DNA of 64,000 nt, taken from contig JADJYV010000007.1 in the NCBI GenBank assembly GCA_016719575.1, positions 1 through 64,000 of the forward strand, in the 5' to 3' direction. This DNA comes from Pseudobdellovibrionaceae bacterium (GTDB lineage: Bacteria > Bdellovibrionota > Bdellovibrionia > Bdellovibrionales > Bdellovibrionaceae). Every line of letters begins with the position of its first letter. Positions within the stretch are counted from its first letter, which is position 1. Of the stretch, positions 8,385 to 16,893 are shown one piece after another. The notes under the pieces were generated by a model, which was not told the DNA's origin, did no database searches, and saw only the letters and a program-made list of their open reading frames with translations. The position numbers were made by a program, and so were the translations under genes.

Positions 8385-8786
8385 ATCATTGCCCGCGGGC
8401 ATCACCATTTAAATGTATTGCCGAACACTTGGGAGTTACGAACTCAGGCGGCCATGATTAAGGCAAAGTGCGACTCGCACATCAAATACAACTTAATTTT
8501 AGAAACGGGCCGCGCTCAGCGCGGGTGAATTGCATACGCAATAGCTCTTTTTAAATCAAATTTTTCAGGTTCAGGCAAACTCGTTTCAGCCTTAACAAGA
8601 CCTACTGTCAACAGGAGGGCAATGATGAGTCGTTTTATGGGCATAGGAGAATTTAAGTACAATAGATATCAGCTAGGATCAACGCTTTATAAATCACGAC
8701 TAGAGACACTAATCTGACCGATGCCCCTTGGCCCCGAATCTGCAAAAAAGGTCTATTAACTTTGCTTAGCTTCCTAGGAGTGAATT
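8385..8786. other. Intergenic region with one tiny minus-strand ORF
   Basis: About 400 bases between two secreted-protein genes. Apart from the 42-residue frame at 8516-8644 no gene is seen. Confidence 0.4.
8516..8644 (-). pseudogene. Possible remnant of an outer-membrane efflux protein
   Basis: ATG at 8644 reads MPIKRLIIALLLTVGLVKA, a good signal peptide, then ETSLPEPEKFDLKRAIAYA and stops after 42 residues. LKRAIAYA is the pattern that opens TolC-family channels (LxxAIxxAL). No Shine-Dalgarno is visible. Either a truncated relic or a chance frame. Confidence 0.25.
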
Positions 8787-9494
8787 ATGAACAAGATGAT
8801 AAAACAATTGGTACCGATTTTAAGCGTCCTGCCCATTTTTTTTACACTCCACTCCCAGGCCGAATTTAATAGTTACCAAAGCCTCTCCGCAGGGAAGGCA
8901 ACTCTAGTTATTAGCGAAACCAAGGACCAAAATGAAGACGTGCTGGCAGCAGACGGCGATGAGTCGTCAAAACAAGATTTCGAGTCTGACGAAAAGCAAC
9001 TTTTAACGATGACTGCAAAATGTGGAGTGAGGTTGTCTAAAAATGGAATCCTCATCATCCTTGATGACGCTGCAATTAAATCTCAATTTCCAGGACCCGT
9101 GCACTTTTCTCTTGGCAAAGAATACTCTTCAAACACCGCAAAAAAAATCTCCCTCACTGGCGGGGTCGGTAACAGAACACTCCGAGGTACCTTGCTTGAG
9201 AAGGCAAATAATAGCATGCAATACAATGATACGATACTGCACCCCGTTCAGTATTTTTGCCAAAAACTCCTCAAGCAAAGCGCTGGTCACCAAGCCGTTC
9301 CATTTTCAATAGGTAATAAAATATCTCATTCACTCACTATTGATGAGAATAGCAATTCCGTGATTATGTCTGAAGAAGGTCGATGCAATATGACGACCTA
9401 CAAGACTTCGGTTAACTGCCAATTGCCAACCGAGCAATCCCTATCGGACTTTATAAACTACTTGCAAACTAGCAAAAGCGACGACGCCAAATAA
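8787..9494 (+). CDS. Secreted protein, unknown function
   Basis: 235 residues. Signal peptide MNKMIKQLVPILSVLPIFFT... with cleavage after HSQA. An acidic linker (residues about 45-70) is followed by a mature domain with four Cys (AKCGVRL, QYFCQKL, GRCNMT, VNCQLP). CTAGGAGTGAATT precedes the ATG. No family recognised. Confidence 0.6.
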   Translation: MNKMIKQLVPILSVLPIFFTLHSQAEFNSYQSLSAGKATLVISETKDQNEDVLAADGDESSKQDFESDEKQLLTMTAKCGVRLSKNGILIILDDAAIKSQFPGPVHFSLGKEYSSNTAKKISLTGGVGNRTLRGTLLEKANNSMQYNDTILHPVQYFCQKLLKQSAGHQAVPFSIGNKISHSLTIDENSNSVIMSEEGRCNMTTYKTSVNCQLPTEQSLSDFINYLQTSKSDDAK

Positions 9495-9701
9495 CATTCA
9501 GGCCAAGACAATTTGATAGACTCGCGTTTCGGCCTTCTTGGTTGAGAATAAGCCTCACGCCTGTATCTTTTCCACATTGTATAAAAGTTCGTCAGCACCT
9601 GCTCAGTCGAACCCGCCCTTGAGACAATTAGTCTCGGTGATTTTTACAAGCCTAAAAATAAATTGGACAAAGTTTTAAGATAGGTTCAAAAATAGCATGC
9701 T

Positions 9702-10676
9702 ATGAATAACAAAATTATATCCTCAAAAACCCTTGCGTCGATCGCCTTAACCCTTGCCGTGCATGCTTTGCTTTTGGCATGCAGCCCGAACGGAGAGCAT
9801 ATGCCTCTCGGTGACTTGCATGGAAAATCTGGCGCCGATGCCAAGAGCATAGAAGGTGGCCCTTATTTTACAGCTGATATTATTCCGCTCTTAGCTAAAA
9901 ACTGTGGCAACTGCCACGGGCCAGGATCTGCGATGGATTGGACAAATTACGAAACTTTCAAATCAAAGAAGGATCGTATTTTAGTCCGAGTGCTTGGCCC
10001 CGGGGCCAACATGCCGATTGGTGGCAAGCTCTCAGACACCGAGAGCGCTTTGTTGCAAGCGTGGATAGACAATGGCATGGCTTATGAGCCCGGTCTAACA
10101 CCCAAGGAACCAACTTCCCCCGAGCCTCAAGCACCTGTGTCTCAGATCCCGGTGCCAGTTCAGTCCTGCGTCGGGTGTCATGGAGAACGTGGAGAGTCTT
10201 CACAGACTCTGTATCCAAAACTGGCCCTTCAAACTCCCGATTATTTAACAAGTCAATTGCAAGCCTTTCGCTCAAAAGTGAGAGCCAGCACTGCTGCCAG
10301 AATTTTTATGTGGCTCCCCACTGAGAATTTAACTGACGATGATATTTCTATTATAGCCGCCTACTTTTCAAATCAACCGGCTACGCAAAAAAATACCCCA
10401 GGGCCAAACGAGAAGATCTTGCTTGGGCAAAGCATTTACAACGACGGTTTGCCTGGCAAAGGGCTCCCTTCATGTGCGGCTTGCCATGGCGCTGAGGGCC
10501 AAGGGATTGCCACAATGCCAAGACTTGCGGGGCAACATAAAGATTACTTGGTAAAACAACTCGGATACTTTAAAACAGAAGAACGAGTTGATAGTAACGG
10601 GCTTATGTCAGGCTTTGCGAAGCTTATGAGCGAAGAGGACATTAGCAATGTCTCTGAGTATTTAAACTCGCTATAA
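9702..10676 (+). CDS. Tri-haem c-type cytochrome lipoprotein
   Basis: 324 residues. Lipoprotein signal with lipobox LLLAC (Cys27). Three CxxCH haem sites: CGNCH (68-72), CVGCH (156-160) and CAACH (about 263). The first domain resembles the haem domain of planctomycete-type cytochromes (TADIIPLLAKNCGNCHGP...MPIGGKLSDTE...WIDNGM); the second and third are cytochrome c4/c553-like (Y..L..F.....R...M). It is probably anchored in the envelope and passes electrons. Next come an outer-membrane barrel carrying its own haem motif (25-base gap) and a small soluble cytochrome, an apparent three-gene operon closed by the terminator at 12302. Confidence 0.85.
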   Translation: MNNKIISSKTLASIALTLAVHALLLACSPNGEHMPLGDLHGKSGADAKSIEGGPYFTADIIPLLAKNCGNCHGPGSAMDWTNYETFKSKKDRILVRVLGPGANMPIGGKLSDTESALLQAWIDNGMAYEPGLTPKEPTSPEPQAPVSQIPVPVQSCVGCHGERGESSQTLYPKLALQTPDYLTSQLQAFRSKVRASTAARIFMWLPTENLTDDDISIIAAYFSNQPATQKNTPGPNEKILLGQSIYNDGLPGKGLPSCAACHGAEGQGIATMPRLAGQHKDYLVKQLGYFKTEERVDSNGLMSGFAKLMSEEDISNVSEYLNSL

Positions 10677-10700
10677 GACTAAATTTAGGGATTTGAGTAT

Positions 10701-11942
10701 ATGACGTTCAAGGCACCGACGCTATTTTCTTTGATATTTTTGCCACTGTTTTTTACTGCTAAATCTTGGGGACGCCCCGAGTACGCAGCACAAACCCACA
10801 TTGTTAACTGTGCAGCTTGCCACGCCACTCCCTACGGTGGTGGGCCCCGCAACTTAAACGGAAAACTATTTGGTACTCGTTTTGACAAACTACCCTGGTA
10901 TGCCCAACAACCCTATGCCTCACTTGACGTGCGTGGGCAAACTTACTCAGCCCAAAGGACGCCCCCCGAAACAAGCCAGTCTAAGGGATTAATGCTGATG
11001 AGCGTGGCTCCGACCGTCATGCTTCCTCTCAGCGCCGATTCGAACACAGATCCGATGAGTCAGCTGATTCTATCATATAGCTTTGCCCCTGTTGGCAATT
11101 CGATGCGCGAGGCCTTTCTCTTACATCGACTCGCTCCCTCAAGCGAAAAATCTTGGTTTAGCTCTATTTTGATCGGAAATTTCACAGCCCCCTTCGGTCT
11201 TTTGACCGATGAACATCGCACCTACACGAGACAAATGGTCGCAATGACCAATCGAAACTTCGAATCCGGCGCCGTTTTGAGTGGAGACCCGTCTTACCTT
11301 GTTCATTATGATCTTGCGATATCGTCAGGTTTTTCTAATGGCGGAGCTGGGACCAATACACAGCCAAATTCTTGGGCAAGTTTTGCCCACATTCGCCACC
11401 AGGTCGGGGCAATCCCCCTGCACATCGGACTTAGCGGGGCCCTAGCTGGAACCTCTTCGGCAAAAGAAAATTTAACGGCCGCCTCGCTCTATGGTGTATT
11501 AACATTGGACCAGTATACGGCTCCATTGTTTCACGGAAATATTCAAATGGAAGCTGTCACTGCCAGCGGCTGGAATAATTCCGCCTTTGGCACGACTTCA
11601 GGCGATGGCATCGGTTACTTTATCCCAAGCACTGCGACAACATGGCAAACGGCCCTGACGGACTCACGCTCGCTTGGCATTACAACCCTGGTAGCCTGGG
11701 ATCTTAATCGCAGATGGTCCCTTCAGTACAAGCGCGAGCTGTTTGTTCCCGACACCAATTTTAATGGTGACTACTTCTATCGTAATGGCGGTGGTTTTAA
11801 ATATTTCTTCGGTGCCACTGGGAGCGTCACCATTCGCTATGACCGGGGCGAAGTCACTCGACCGGGCCTCACTAAAGCAGACCTTGCTGGCAGCAAGGCC
11901 GTTGGTGAAACCTACTTTGCACTCTTACATCTTTGGCTATAA
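10701..11942 (+). CDS. Outer-membrane beta-barrel with N-terminal haem-c motif
   Basis: 413 residues. The signal peptide ends near residue 24, then ...HIVNCAACHATPYGGGPRNLNG supplies one CxxCH at about 37-41. The rest is alternating hydrophobic/polar strands with many aromatic residues and ends in LLHLWL, typical of an outer-membrane barrel. The combination suggests a porin-cytochrome subunit able to pass electrons across the outer membrane, working with the cytochromes on either side. That role is inferred; the haem motif and barrel pattern are seen. Confidence 0.7.
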   Translation: MTFKAPTLFSLIFLPLFFTAKSWGRPEYAAQTHIVNCAACHATPYGGGPRNLNGKLFGTRFDKLPWYAQQPYASLDVRGQTYSAQRTPPETSQSKGLMLMSVAPTVMLPLSADSNTDPMSQLILSYSFAPVGNSMREAFLLHRLAPSSEKSWFSSILIGNFTAPFGLLTDEHRTYTRQMVAMTNRNFESGAVLSGDPSYLVHYDLAISSGFSNGGAGTNTQPNSWASFAHIRHQVGAIPLHIGLSGALAGTSSAKENLTAASLYGVLTLDQYTAPLFHGNIQMEAVTASGWNNSAFGTTSGDGIGYFIPSTATTWQTALTDSRSLGITTLVAWDLNRRWSLQYKRELFVPDTNFNGDYFYRNGGGFKYFFGATGSVTIRYDRGEVTRPGLTKADLAGSKAVGETYFALLHLWL

Positions 11943-11952
11943 AGGACTACCT

Positions 11953-12243
11953 ATGAAAACTCTTCTCATTTTCACTTTTATCGGATTCCACTCTTCACTT
12001 AGTTTGGCAACACAATCGGAGCCGAAGGTCGCTGCCTCCTGCGTCGGATGCCATGGCGAAAAAGGAAAGAGCTTGAATGATCTATGGCCCAATCTCGCGG
12101 GTCAGAAAAAAGGCTACCTGATCAAGCAACTCACATCCTTTAAGAATGGCTCCCGCCAGGACCCATTGATGGCGCCACTTTCATCGAACCTCAGCGAAAG
12201 CGACATTCAAGTCCTTGCCGATTATTATAGCTCCCTCAAGTAA
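11953..12243 (+). CDS. Small soluble cytochrome c (c4/c553-like)
   Basis: 96 residues from ATG 11953, which lies 10 bases after the previous stop. Signal peptide MKTLLIFTFIGFHSSLSLA, single haem site CVGCHG, then WPNLAGQKKGYLIKQL and M..L axial-ligand region (DPLMAPLSSNLSESD), as in monohaem halves of cytochrome c4. It is the likely periplasmic electron shuttle of the preceding two genes. Confidence 0.85.
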   Translation: MKTLLIFTFIGFHSSLSLATQSEPKVAASCVGCHGEKGKSLNDLWPNLAGQKKGYLIKQLTSFKNGSRQDPLMAPLSSNLSESDIQVLADYYSSLK

Positions 12244-12301
12244 CCGATAACTAAGCAAAGTCTCGATTCGAGACAGACTCCCAACAAATGGCACAGAGGT
12301 T

Positions 12302-12341
12302 GAACCCTTAAATGATGAATTTAAGGGTTCTAGTGTTTTTT
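12302..12341 (+). terminator. Terminator of the cytochrome operon
   Basis: Perfect 12-base arms GAACCCTTAAAT / ATTTAAGGGTTC with a 5-base loop, then TAGTG and T6. It lies directly upstream of the next gene's ribosome site, so that gene needs its own promoter or read-through. Confidence 0.85.
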
Positions 12342-12364
12342 AAATAAGCTCAAAGGGAGTTCTT

Positions 12365-14290
12365 ATGATAAAAAAGTCTGTGCAAAACCTAGCCATGTGG
12401 GGGACTTTTTTTGCCACTTCTCTGGCCTCTGCCGGCGATGGCGACCTTCCCGGTGCAAAATCACTCTCGCAGCCCTACACCGCCAACTCCACGTCGGAAA
12501 AATTACAACTGACGAACATAAAAGACTTTCCACTATCAGAAAATGGCCAGGCAAAAAACTTTTTTCTTATTTCTAACAAATGGAGTCCCCGGTATGCCCT
12601 TGAGCTCAAAAGCTCCTTGGGAAAAGAACCTGGCCCCCTTGATGAAGCAAAAACCCCGGCCTATGCCGAAGCAAGAATTCAGTGTGACTCAGACGTTACG
12701 ATTTTTACCGAGAGCCTTATTAACAGCAGAAAAACAGGAAAAGACATCTCTTTTCGGCTTTACAATTCAAAGTCGCAGGGAGGTGTCCAGTATTTGCTCC
12801 CCTCCCCTCAAGTTGAAAATTGCACACTTTCATTTAGAAGCGTTGATAATCCGCAGCTCATAGGCGCTGTTCGACTTACGAATATAGACAGAGCTTTTCC
12901 TGTCATAAGTTCGCTCAACGCTTATCGTGAAGAGTGTCATTTGCCAAGAGCCCAAGAGAATAAAAAAATTCAACAAATGTTTTTAACAACAAAATATAAA
13001 AATCATACTTGCCCATCTGTCGTCGAATCGATTGAGCCACTTGAGGATCCCGAGGAGGGCTTTCAAGCTAAGGTCGAAGCCTTGCTTGGTCAAAAAATCC
13101 CTGATCACTTCTTAAAAAATCAAGACCCCTTCGCCCCTCTTGATTTTAGAAAAGCACCGAAACTGGACGCTATCTACGTCGCATCCTTGGTTTTTCGCAA
13201 TGACTTCTATGGCAACGTCATCGCCAGACTTCTTAAGTACCACGCGGACCGAGGCACCCTGGTGCAAATCGAGGTCTCGGATATCTTGCAATCGAAAAAA
13301 GATCAAAATCTGCTCTACAAGATCTCGCGAGAAAATGGAAATATTCGCCTAAAGGAATACCGCTACAATTCTCCCAAAGGCGTGATCGACGAACTTAACG
13401 AATTCCATCGCGACTATCACATCAAAATTCTCGCGACCCTATCGCAGCAAAATCCGGCGCACAATGTAATCATTACTGGTGGCCGAAATATTCACGATGG
13501 TTTTTTATTTAAATCAAAACCCGACTACTCGCGCTGGCCAGAAATGACCCAGTACGGAATAGACGAGTCCTTTGTCCACTGGAGTGATTTTGAAATGCGA
13601 ATCCAATCACAGAACTTTACTCGGCGGATATTTTCACACCTTCAGACTGTTTGGAATCAAGATGCCAGCACTCAAGCATTTGATAGCATTAATAAAGATC
13701 TTGAAGTCACTCGGTCCGTTGATTCAAACTATTTCACTGGACCTCTGCCACTGATCAGACATTTGGTTTCAATTCCATTCCGAGATCAAATGGCACTTGA
13801 AAAGTACTATGTCGATATGATCGACCACGCTCAATTCGAAATCAAACTTTCAAGCCCTTACTTGCGCCCCACCGATGCAATCACTGCGGCTCTGGATCGA
13901 GCGATCAAACGAGGAGTCGATATTACGATTCAAACCCGTATTGATCTTTCGGGTGATACTTTGGACTGGCTCTATACCGAAATGAATAAAGAAAGCATTA
14001 ATAAATTCAAGGATCGCGTCAAACTCTATGAGTGGACCGGAAACTCGATTCTGCATTCAAAATTTATGCTGATTGACGATGAACTGGCCTTTATCGGCTC
14101 TGTCAACATCAGCAGACGGAGCTTTGTTCACGATATTGAAAGTGGTTTTTTGATTTACAGCCGGGATTATACTCAACGAATGGAGAAAATTTTTGACAAT
14201 TACACGGCGGTTTCTCACCGCGTGACCGAAAAACAGAAACGAAAACTCTTCCCCAGCATACTTATTAAAATTTTTGAAAATGAATTTTAA
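12365..14290 (+). CDS. Secreted phospholipase-D-superfamily protein
   Basis: 641 residues. Signal peptide MIKKSVQNLAMWGTFFATSLASA. The C-terminal half has a complete HKD motif (LHSKFMLIDDELAFIGSVNI, around residue 560). The first HKD copy is degenerate: DYHIKILATL has H and K but no Asp, followed by the expected GGRNI. This is the bi-domain layout of cardiolipin synthase/PLD enzymes. It probably acts on phospholipid in the periplasm or outside the cell, but a half-degenerate active site makes catalysis uncertain. AAGGGAG lies before the ATG. It overlaps the convergent gene at 14287 by four bases. Confidence 0.75.
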   Translation: MIKKSVQNLAMWGTFFATSLASAGDGDLPGAKSLSQPYTANSTSEKLQLTNIKDFPLSENGQAKNFFLISNKWSPRYALELKSSLGKEPGPLDEAKTPAYAEARIQCDSDVTIFTESLINSRKTGKDISFRLYNSKSQGGVQYLLPSPQVENCTLSFRSVDNPQLIGAVRLTNIDRAFPVISSLNAYREECHLPRAQENKKIQQMFLTTKYKNHTCPSVVESIEPLEDPEEGFQAKVEALLGQKIPDHFLKNQDPFAPLDFRKAPKLDAIYVASLVFRNDFYGNVIARLLKYHADRGTLVQIEVSDILQSKKDQNLLYKISRENGNIRLKEYRYNSPKGVIDELNEFHRDYHIKILATLSQQNPAHNVIITGGRNIHDGFLFKSKPDYSRWPEMTQYGIDESFVHWSDFEMRIQSQNFTRRIFSHLQTVWNQDASTQAFDSINKDLEVTRSVDSNYFTGPLPLIRHLVSIPFRDQMALEKYYVDMIDHAQFEIKLSSPYLRPTDAITAALDRAIKRGVDITIQTRIDLSGDTLDWLYTEMNKESINKFKDRVKLYEWTGNSILHSKFMLIDDELAFIGSVNISRRSFVHDIESGFLIYSRDYTQRMEKIFDNYTAVSHRVTEKQKRKLFPSILIKIFENEF

Positions 14291-14805
14291 TTAGGATTGT
14301 GGCGAAGGGCTTTGTCTTTTAGAAGTTTCTCTGGCTTGACATAACAAGGAATTGCCGTCCCTCGCCATTTGGTCGTTCGAAAGGAACCATTTTTAATTTT
14401 TTCTGAGGATAAATCAACATCCACGATTGCATTTAGCTTTTTCTGGGCAGCTAAAAATGCCAATTTCAAAATGGCTTCATTCTCATCGGCGCAATTGCTC
14501 ACTGAAATCGGGTCTTCCAGCCGTTTAATTAGCCGTGTCTCTTTACCCTGTTTTTTGTCAAAAACCAGAATCTCTTTAGCAGCCTTCATGGTTTGCATAT
14601 AATCCTCAAGGGCTGGCGCTACCGTATTGTTGTAGCAGGGGCCACAATAAGTCGTATGCTCTAGCTCAGAGGGAAGTTGAGGCAGAAACGAGAAGGTCTC
14701 TTCGTCTGTAAACTGCGCGCAGTACTTACAGACAGGACTCTGGCAAATTTCGCAGACCAGATTCGCTTTTGGCTTTTGGCAGGTGCAACAATTGAGTTTT
14801 TCCAT
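14287..14805 (-). CDS. Zinc-ribbon protein with YbjQ-like C-terminal region
   Basis: Start taken at ATG 14805 (GGTAGG upstream), giving 172 residues. The N-terminus has four Cys pairs (CCTCQKPKANLVCEICQSPVC and then KYC, YCGPC), a probable zinc-binding ribbon. The C-terminal part (DENEAILKLAFLAAQKKLNA then IVDVDLSSEKIKNG, GTAIP) resembles the heavy-metal-binding YbjQ/DUF74 fold. Cytoplasmic, function unknown. Confidence 0.5.
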   Translation of the reverse strand: MEKLNCCTCQKPKANLVCEICQSPVCKYCAQFTDEETFSFLPQLPSELEHTTYCGPCYNNTVAPALEDYMQTMKAAKEILVFDKKQGKETRLIKRLEDPISVSNCADENEAILKLAFLAAQKKLNAIVDVDLSSEKIKNGSFRTTKWRGTAIPCYVKPEKLLKDKALRHNPN

Positions 14806-15048
14806 GGGGGAATACCTACCACAAATTCTCTGTATTAGGTTAAGCATTTGTTCTCAACTAACAAGGAGGCGTTAAAGTCAGCTCTTTCGGGAGCCTTTTT
14901 GCCTCAAAAATTGTAGCTAATTGAGCACTCCCTGCGAAAGGATTGAAAACATTTCTTGAACTTTTCGTCACATTCAGAACACTGCTTGCCCCCTCTGAAA
15001 TTTTACTTTAGAACTCCCGCTGCTGTTGTAATTCTAAAGGAGTTTTTT

Positions 15049-16287
15049 GTGCGCTATCTAGTCGTTCTTTTCTCGCTCGTTTCTTCGTTCGCCTTTGGTC
15101 AAGCTATCACTTATATTCAAAACCCGCTCGCAACCAGCCTCTCTCAATCCTTGGTTGGCCCATTTTCTGACTCGGCCAGCAGGGACAAAGTAAATCTCTA
15201 TCCAGAACGCCAAACGACCCCGCTTCTTGAAAACCGAGGGGATGTTCGTTTTAGCTTTATGTTGCAAAATAACAACAAGGCCCCCCTCGTTTTTATAATT
15301 CCTGGCACAGGTGGAAGCTCTGAGGCGCGTTCGGCACACTTTATCGCCGAAAAACTCTTTGCGCTCGGCTACCACACAGTCACTATTGATAACCCCTTTT
15401 CGTGGAATTTTGCGGTTGCGGGAAGTCGCACGGGCCTGCCCGGATATCTCCCGAATGATGCCGAAGACCTTCATAAGGTTTTAAAACTGGTTTCGACAAC
15501 TTTAAAGTCTAAACAAGGCATCTCCCCTAGTTCCTTCTCTCTCGTCGGGTTTTCTTTAGGCGGATTGGTTTCGTTGTTTCTTGAGCAGACGAATGTTGAT
15601 TTCCAGTTTAAGAAAGTCCTTATCGTCAACCCCCCTCTGGATCTCCTTTATGCAGCTAATAAACTTGATTCCCTTTATCTTGAGGGAAGCAAACTAAGCC
15701 GAGCCCATAAGGAATATGTTTTCAACCGTGTTCTAGAGATAGGGCAACCTCTCTTAAATAACCCAAAAGCCGTTCAAGACCAGGCCTTTATGCAAAAGAC
15801 CTTTGACCGCCTGAACCTCACTCAGCAGGAGATGGCGTACCTGATTGGGAATTCCTTCCGTGACGGCCTGAGAGATTTGATCTTTGCCAGCCAGCAGGTT
15901 CATGATTTAGGGATTCTCAAAGCCAAAGCAACGGAATATCACCGAAATGATCGCTACAATGAAGCGAAGAACTTTTCGTTTGTCGACTATCTCAATTTCT
16001 TTGTTTATCCCAACATCAAAATGAAAAACGGAATCCTGCAAGAAGTAGATGGGGTCAATCACAACTCGAGCATGTACCAATTTGCTGATTTAATTAAGTC
16101 CAATAAAAATATTTACCTTATCCACAGCGCCGATGACTTTATATTAAAGCCCGGAGATACCGAGTGGCTTCAAAATACTTTTGGCGACCGAGCCCTCATC
16201 TTACCCTACGGAGGACATTGCGGAGCGATGAGCTTCCAAGCCTTCTTGAAGCAACTGAAAGCTGTTTTTGAACTAGGGACCAATTAG
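15049..16287 (+). CDS. Secreted alpha/beta hydrolase
   Basis: A GTG at 15049 with AAAGGAG upstream starts a good signal peptide (RYLVVLFSLVSSFAFG); the longer frame from 14956 is less likely. 412 residues. The catalytic triad can be placed: Ser in VGFSLGGL, Asp in HSADDFI, His in YGGHCGAM. FIIPGTGGSSEARS gives the oxyanion loop. Probably a periplasmic or exported esterase/lipase; substrate unknown. It ends overlapping rsmG (convergent) by 15 bases. Confidence 0.78.
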   Translation: MRYLVVLFSLVSSFAFGQAITYIQNPLATSLSQSLVGPFSDSASRDKVNLYPERQTTPLLENRGDVRFSFMLQNNNKAPLVFIIPGTGGSSEARSAHFIAEKLFALGYHTVTIDNPFSWNFAVAGSRTGLPGYLPNDAEDLHKVLKLVSTTLKSKQGISPSSFSLVGFSLGGLVSLFLEQTNVDFQFKKVLIVNPPLDLLYAANKLDSLYLEGSKLSRAHKEYVFNRVLEIGQPLLNNPKAVQDQAFMQKTFDRLNLTQQEMAYLIGNSFRDGLRDLIFASQQVHDLGILKAKATEYHRNDRYNEAKNFSFVDYLNFFVYPNIKMKNGILQEVDGVNHNSSMYQFADLIKSNKNIYLIHSADDFILKPGDTEWLQNTFGDRALILPYGGHCGAMSFQAFLKQLKAVFELGTN

Positions 16288-16890
16288 GACCAAATGTCGC
16301 TCGACATCTAGAACTGGAGATTTTAAGGGACAAACTTGGATCGAGAGTCCCTTAAATTTCTTTTGAGCAAGACCAAGCTCTTCGTTGATTTTTTCTCGCC
16401 TCGCTTTTAACAAAAAATAGTTCCCACCCGCATTGCAATAACTGCGACTCATTTCCAGAATGACATCAATGGGCTTAAAGCCACGGGCCGTGATTAGCTC
16501 AATCCCCTCCAGATTTTTTGGAATCTCACCAAAAACCTCAATGTTGGGAGCAATCGTTTTACAGCGATTTAGAAACTCTTGTTTTTTTGGACTCTTTTCA
16601 AAGAGTTTATATTGGATATGCGGGAATTGAAGCGCATAAATGACCCCCGGCAGGCCCCCTCCCGCGCCAAAATCTGCTGCCGTCTTAATATCGACAGGAA
16701 ATGCTTTTAGCGGCAGAAGGCAATCCACCACATGATTGTCTATCAAATCATCAAAGGTCATCTTACGACTGATGAGATTCAATTCATCATTGGCAGACCA
16801 AAGCTTGTCAACAAAAGCCCGCAATTGAGGAATCGCCTCTTGACGAAATCCAAGTTCAAAAAATAGAGAAATTCTTTTATCAAAAGGCAC
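16273..16890 (-). CDS. rsmG: 16S rRNA (guanine-527-N7)-methyltransferase
   Basis: 205 residues, the family's usual size. NLISRK...DNHVVDCLLPL at the N-terminus and the SAM-binding loop DFGAGGGLPGV are diagnostic of RsmG (GidB). It methylates G527 of 16S rRNA. The start lies 3 bases after the upstream phospholipase-D lipoprotein gene, suggesting one transcript. Confidence 0.93.
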   Translation of the reverse strand: MPFDKRISLFFELGFRQEAIPQLRAFVDKLWSANDELNLISRKMTFDDLIDNHVVDCLLPLKAFPVDIKTAADFGAGGGLPGVIYALQFPHIQYKLFEKSPKKQEFLNRCKTIAPNIEVFGEIPKNLEGIELITARGFKPIDVILEMSRSYCNAGGNYFLLKARREKINEELGLAQKKFKGLSIQVCPLKSPVLDVERHLVLIGP

Positions 16891-16893
16891 GAG

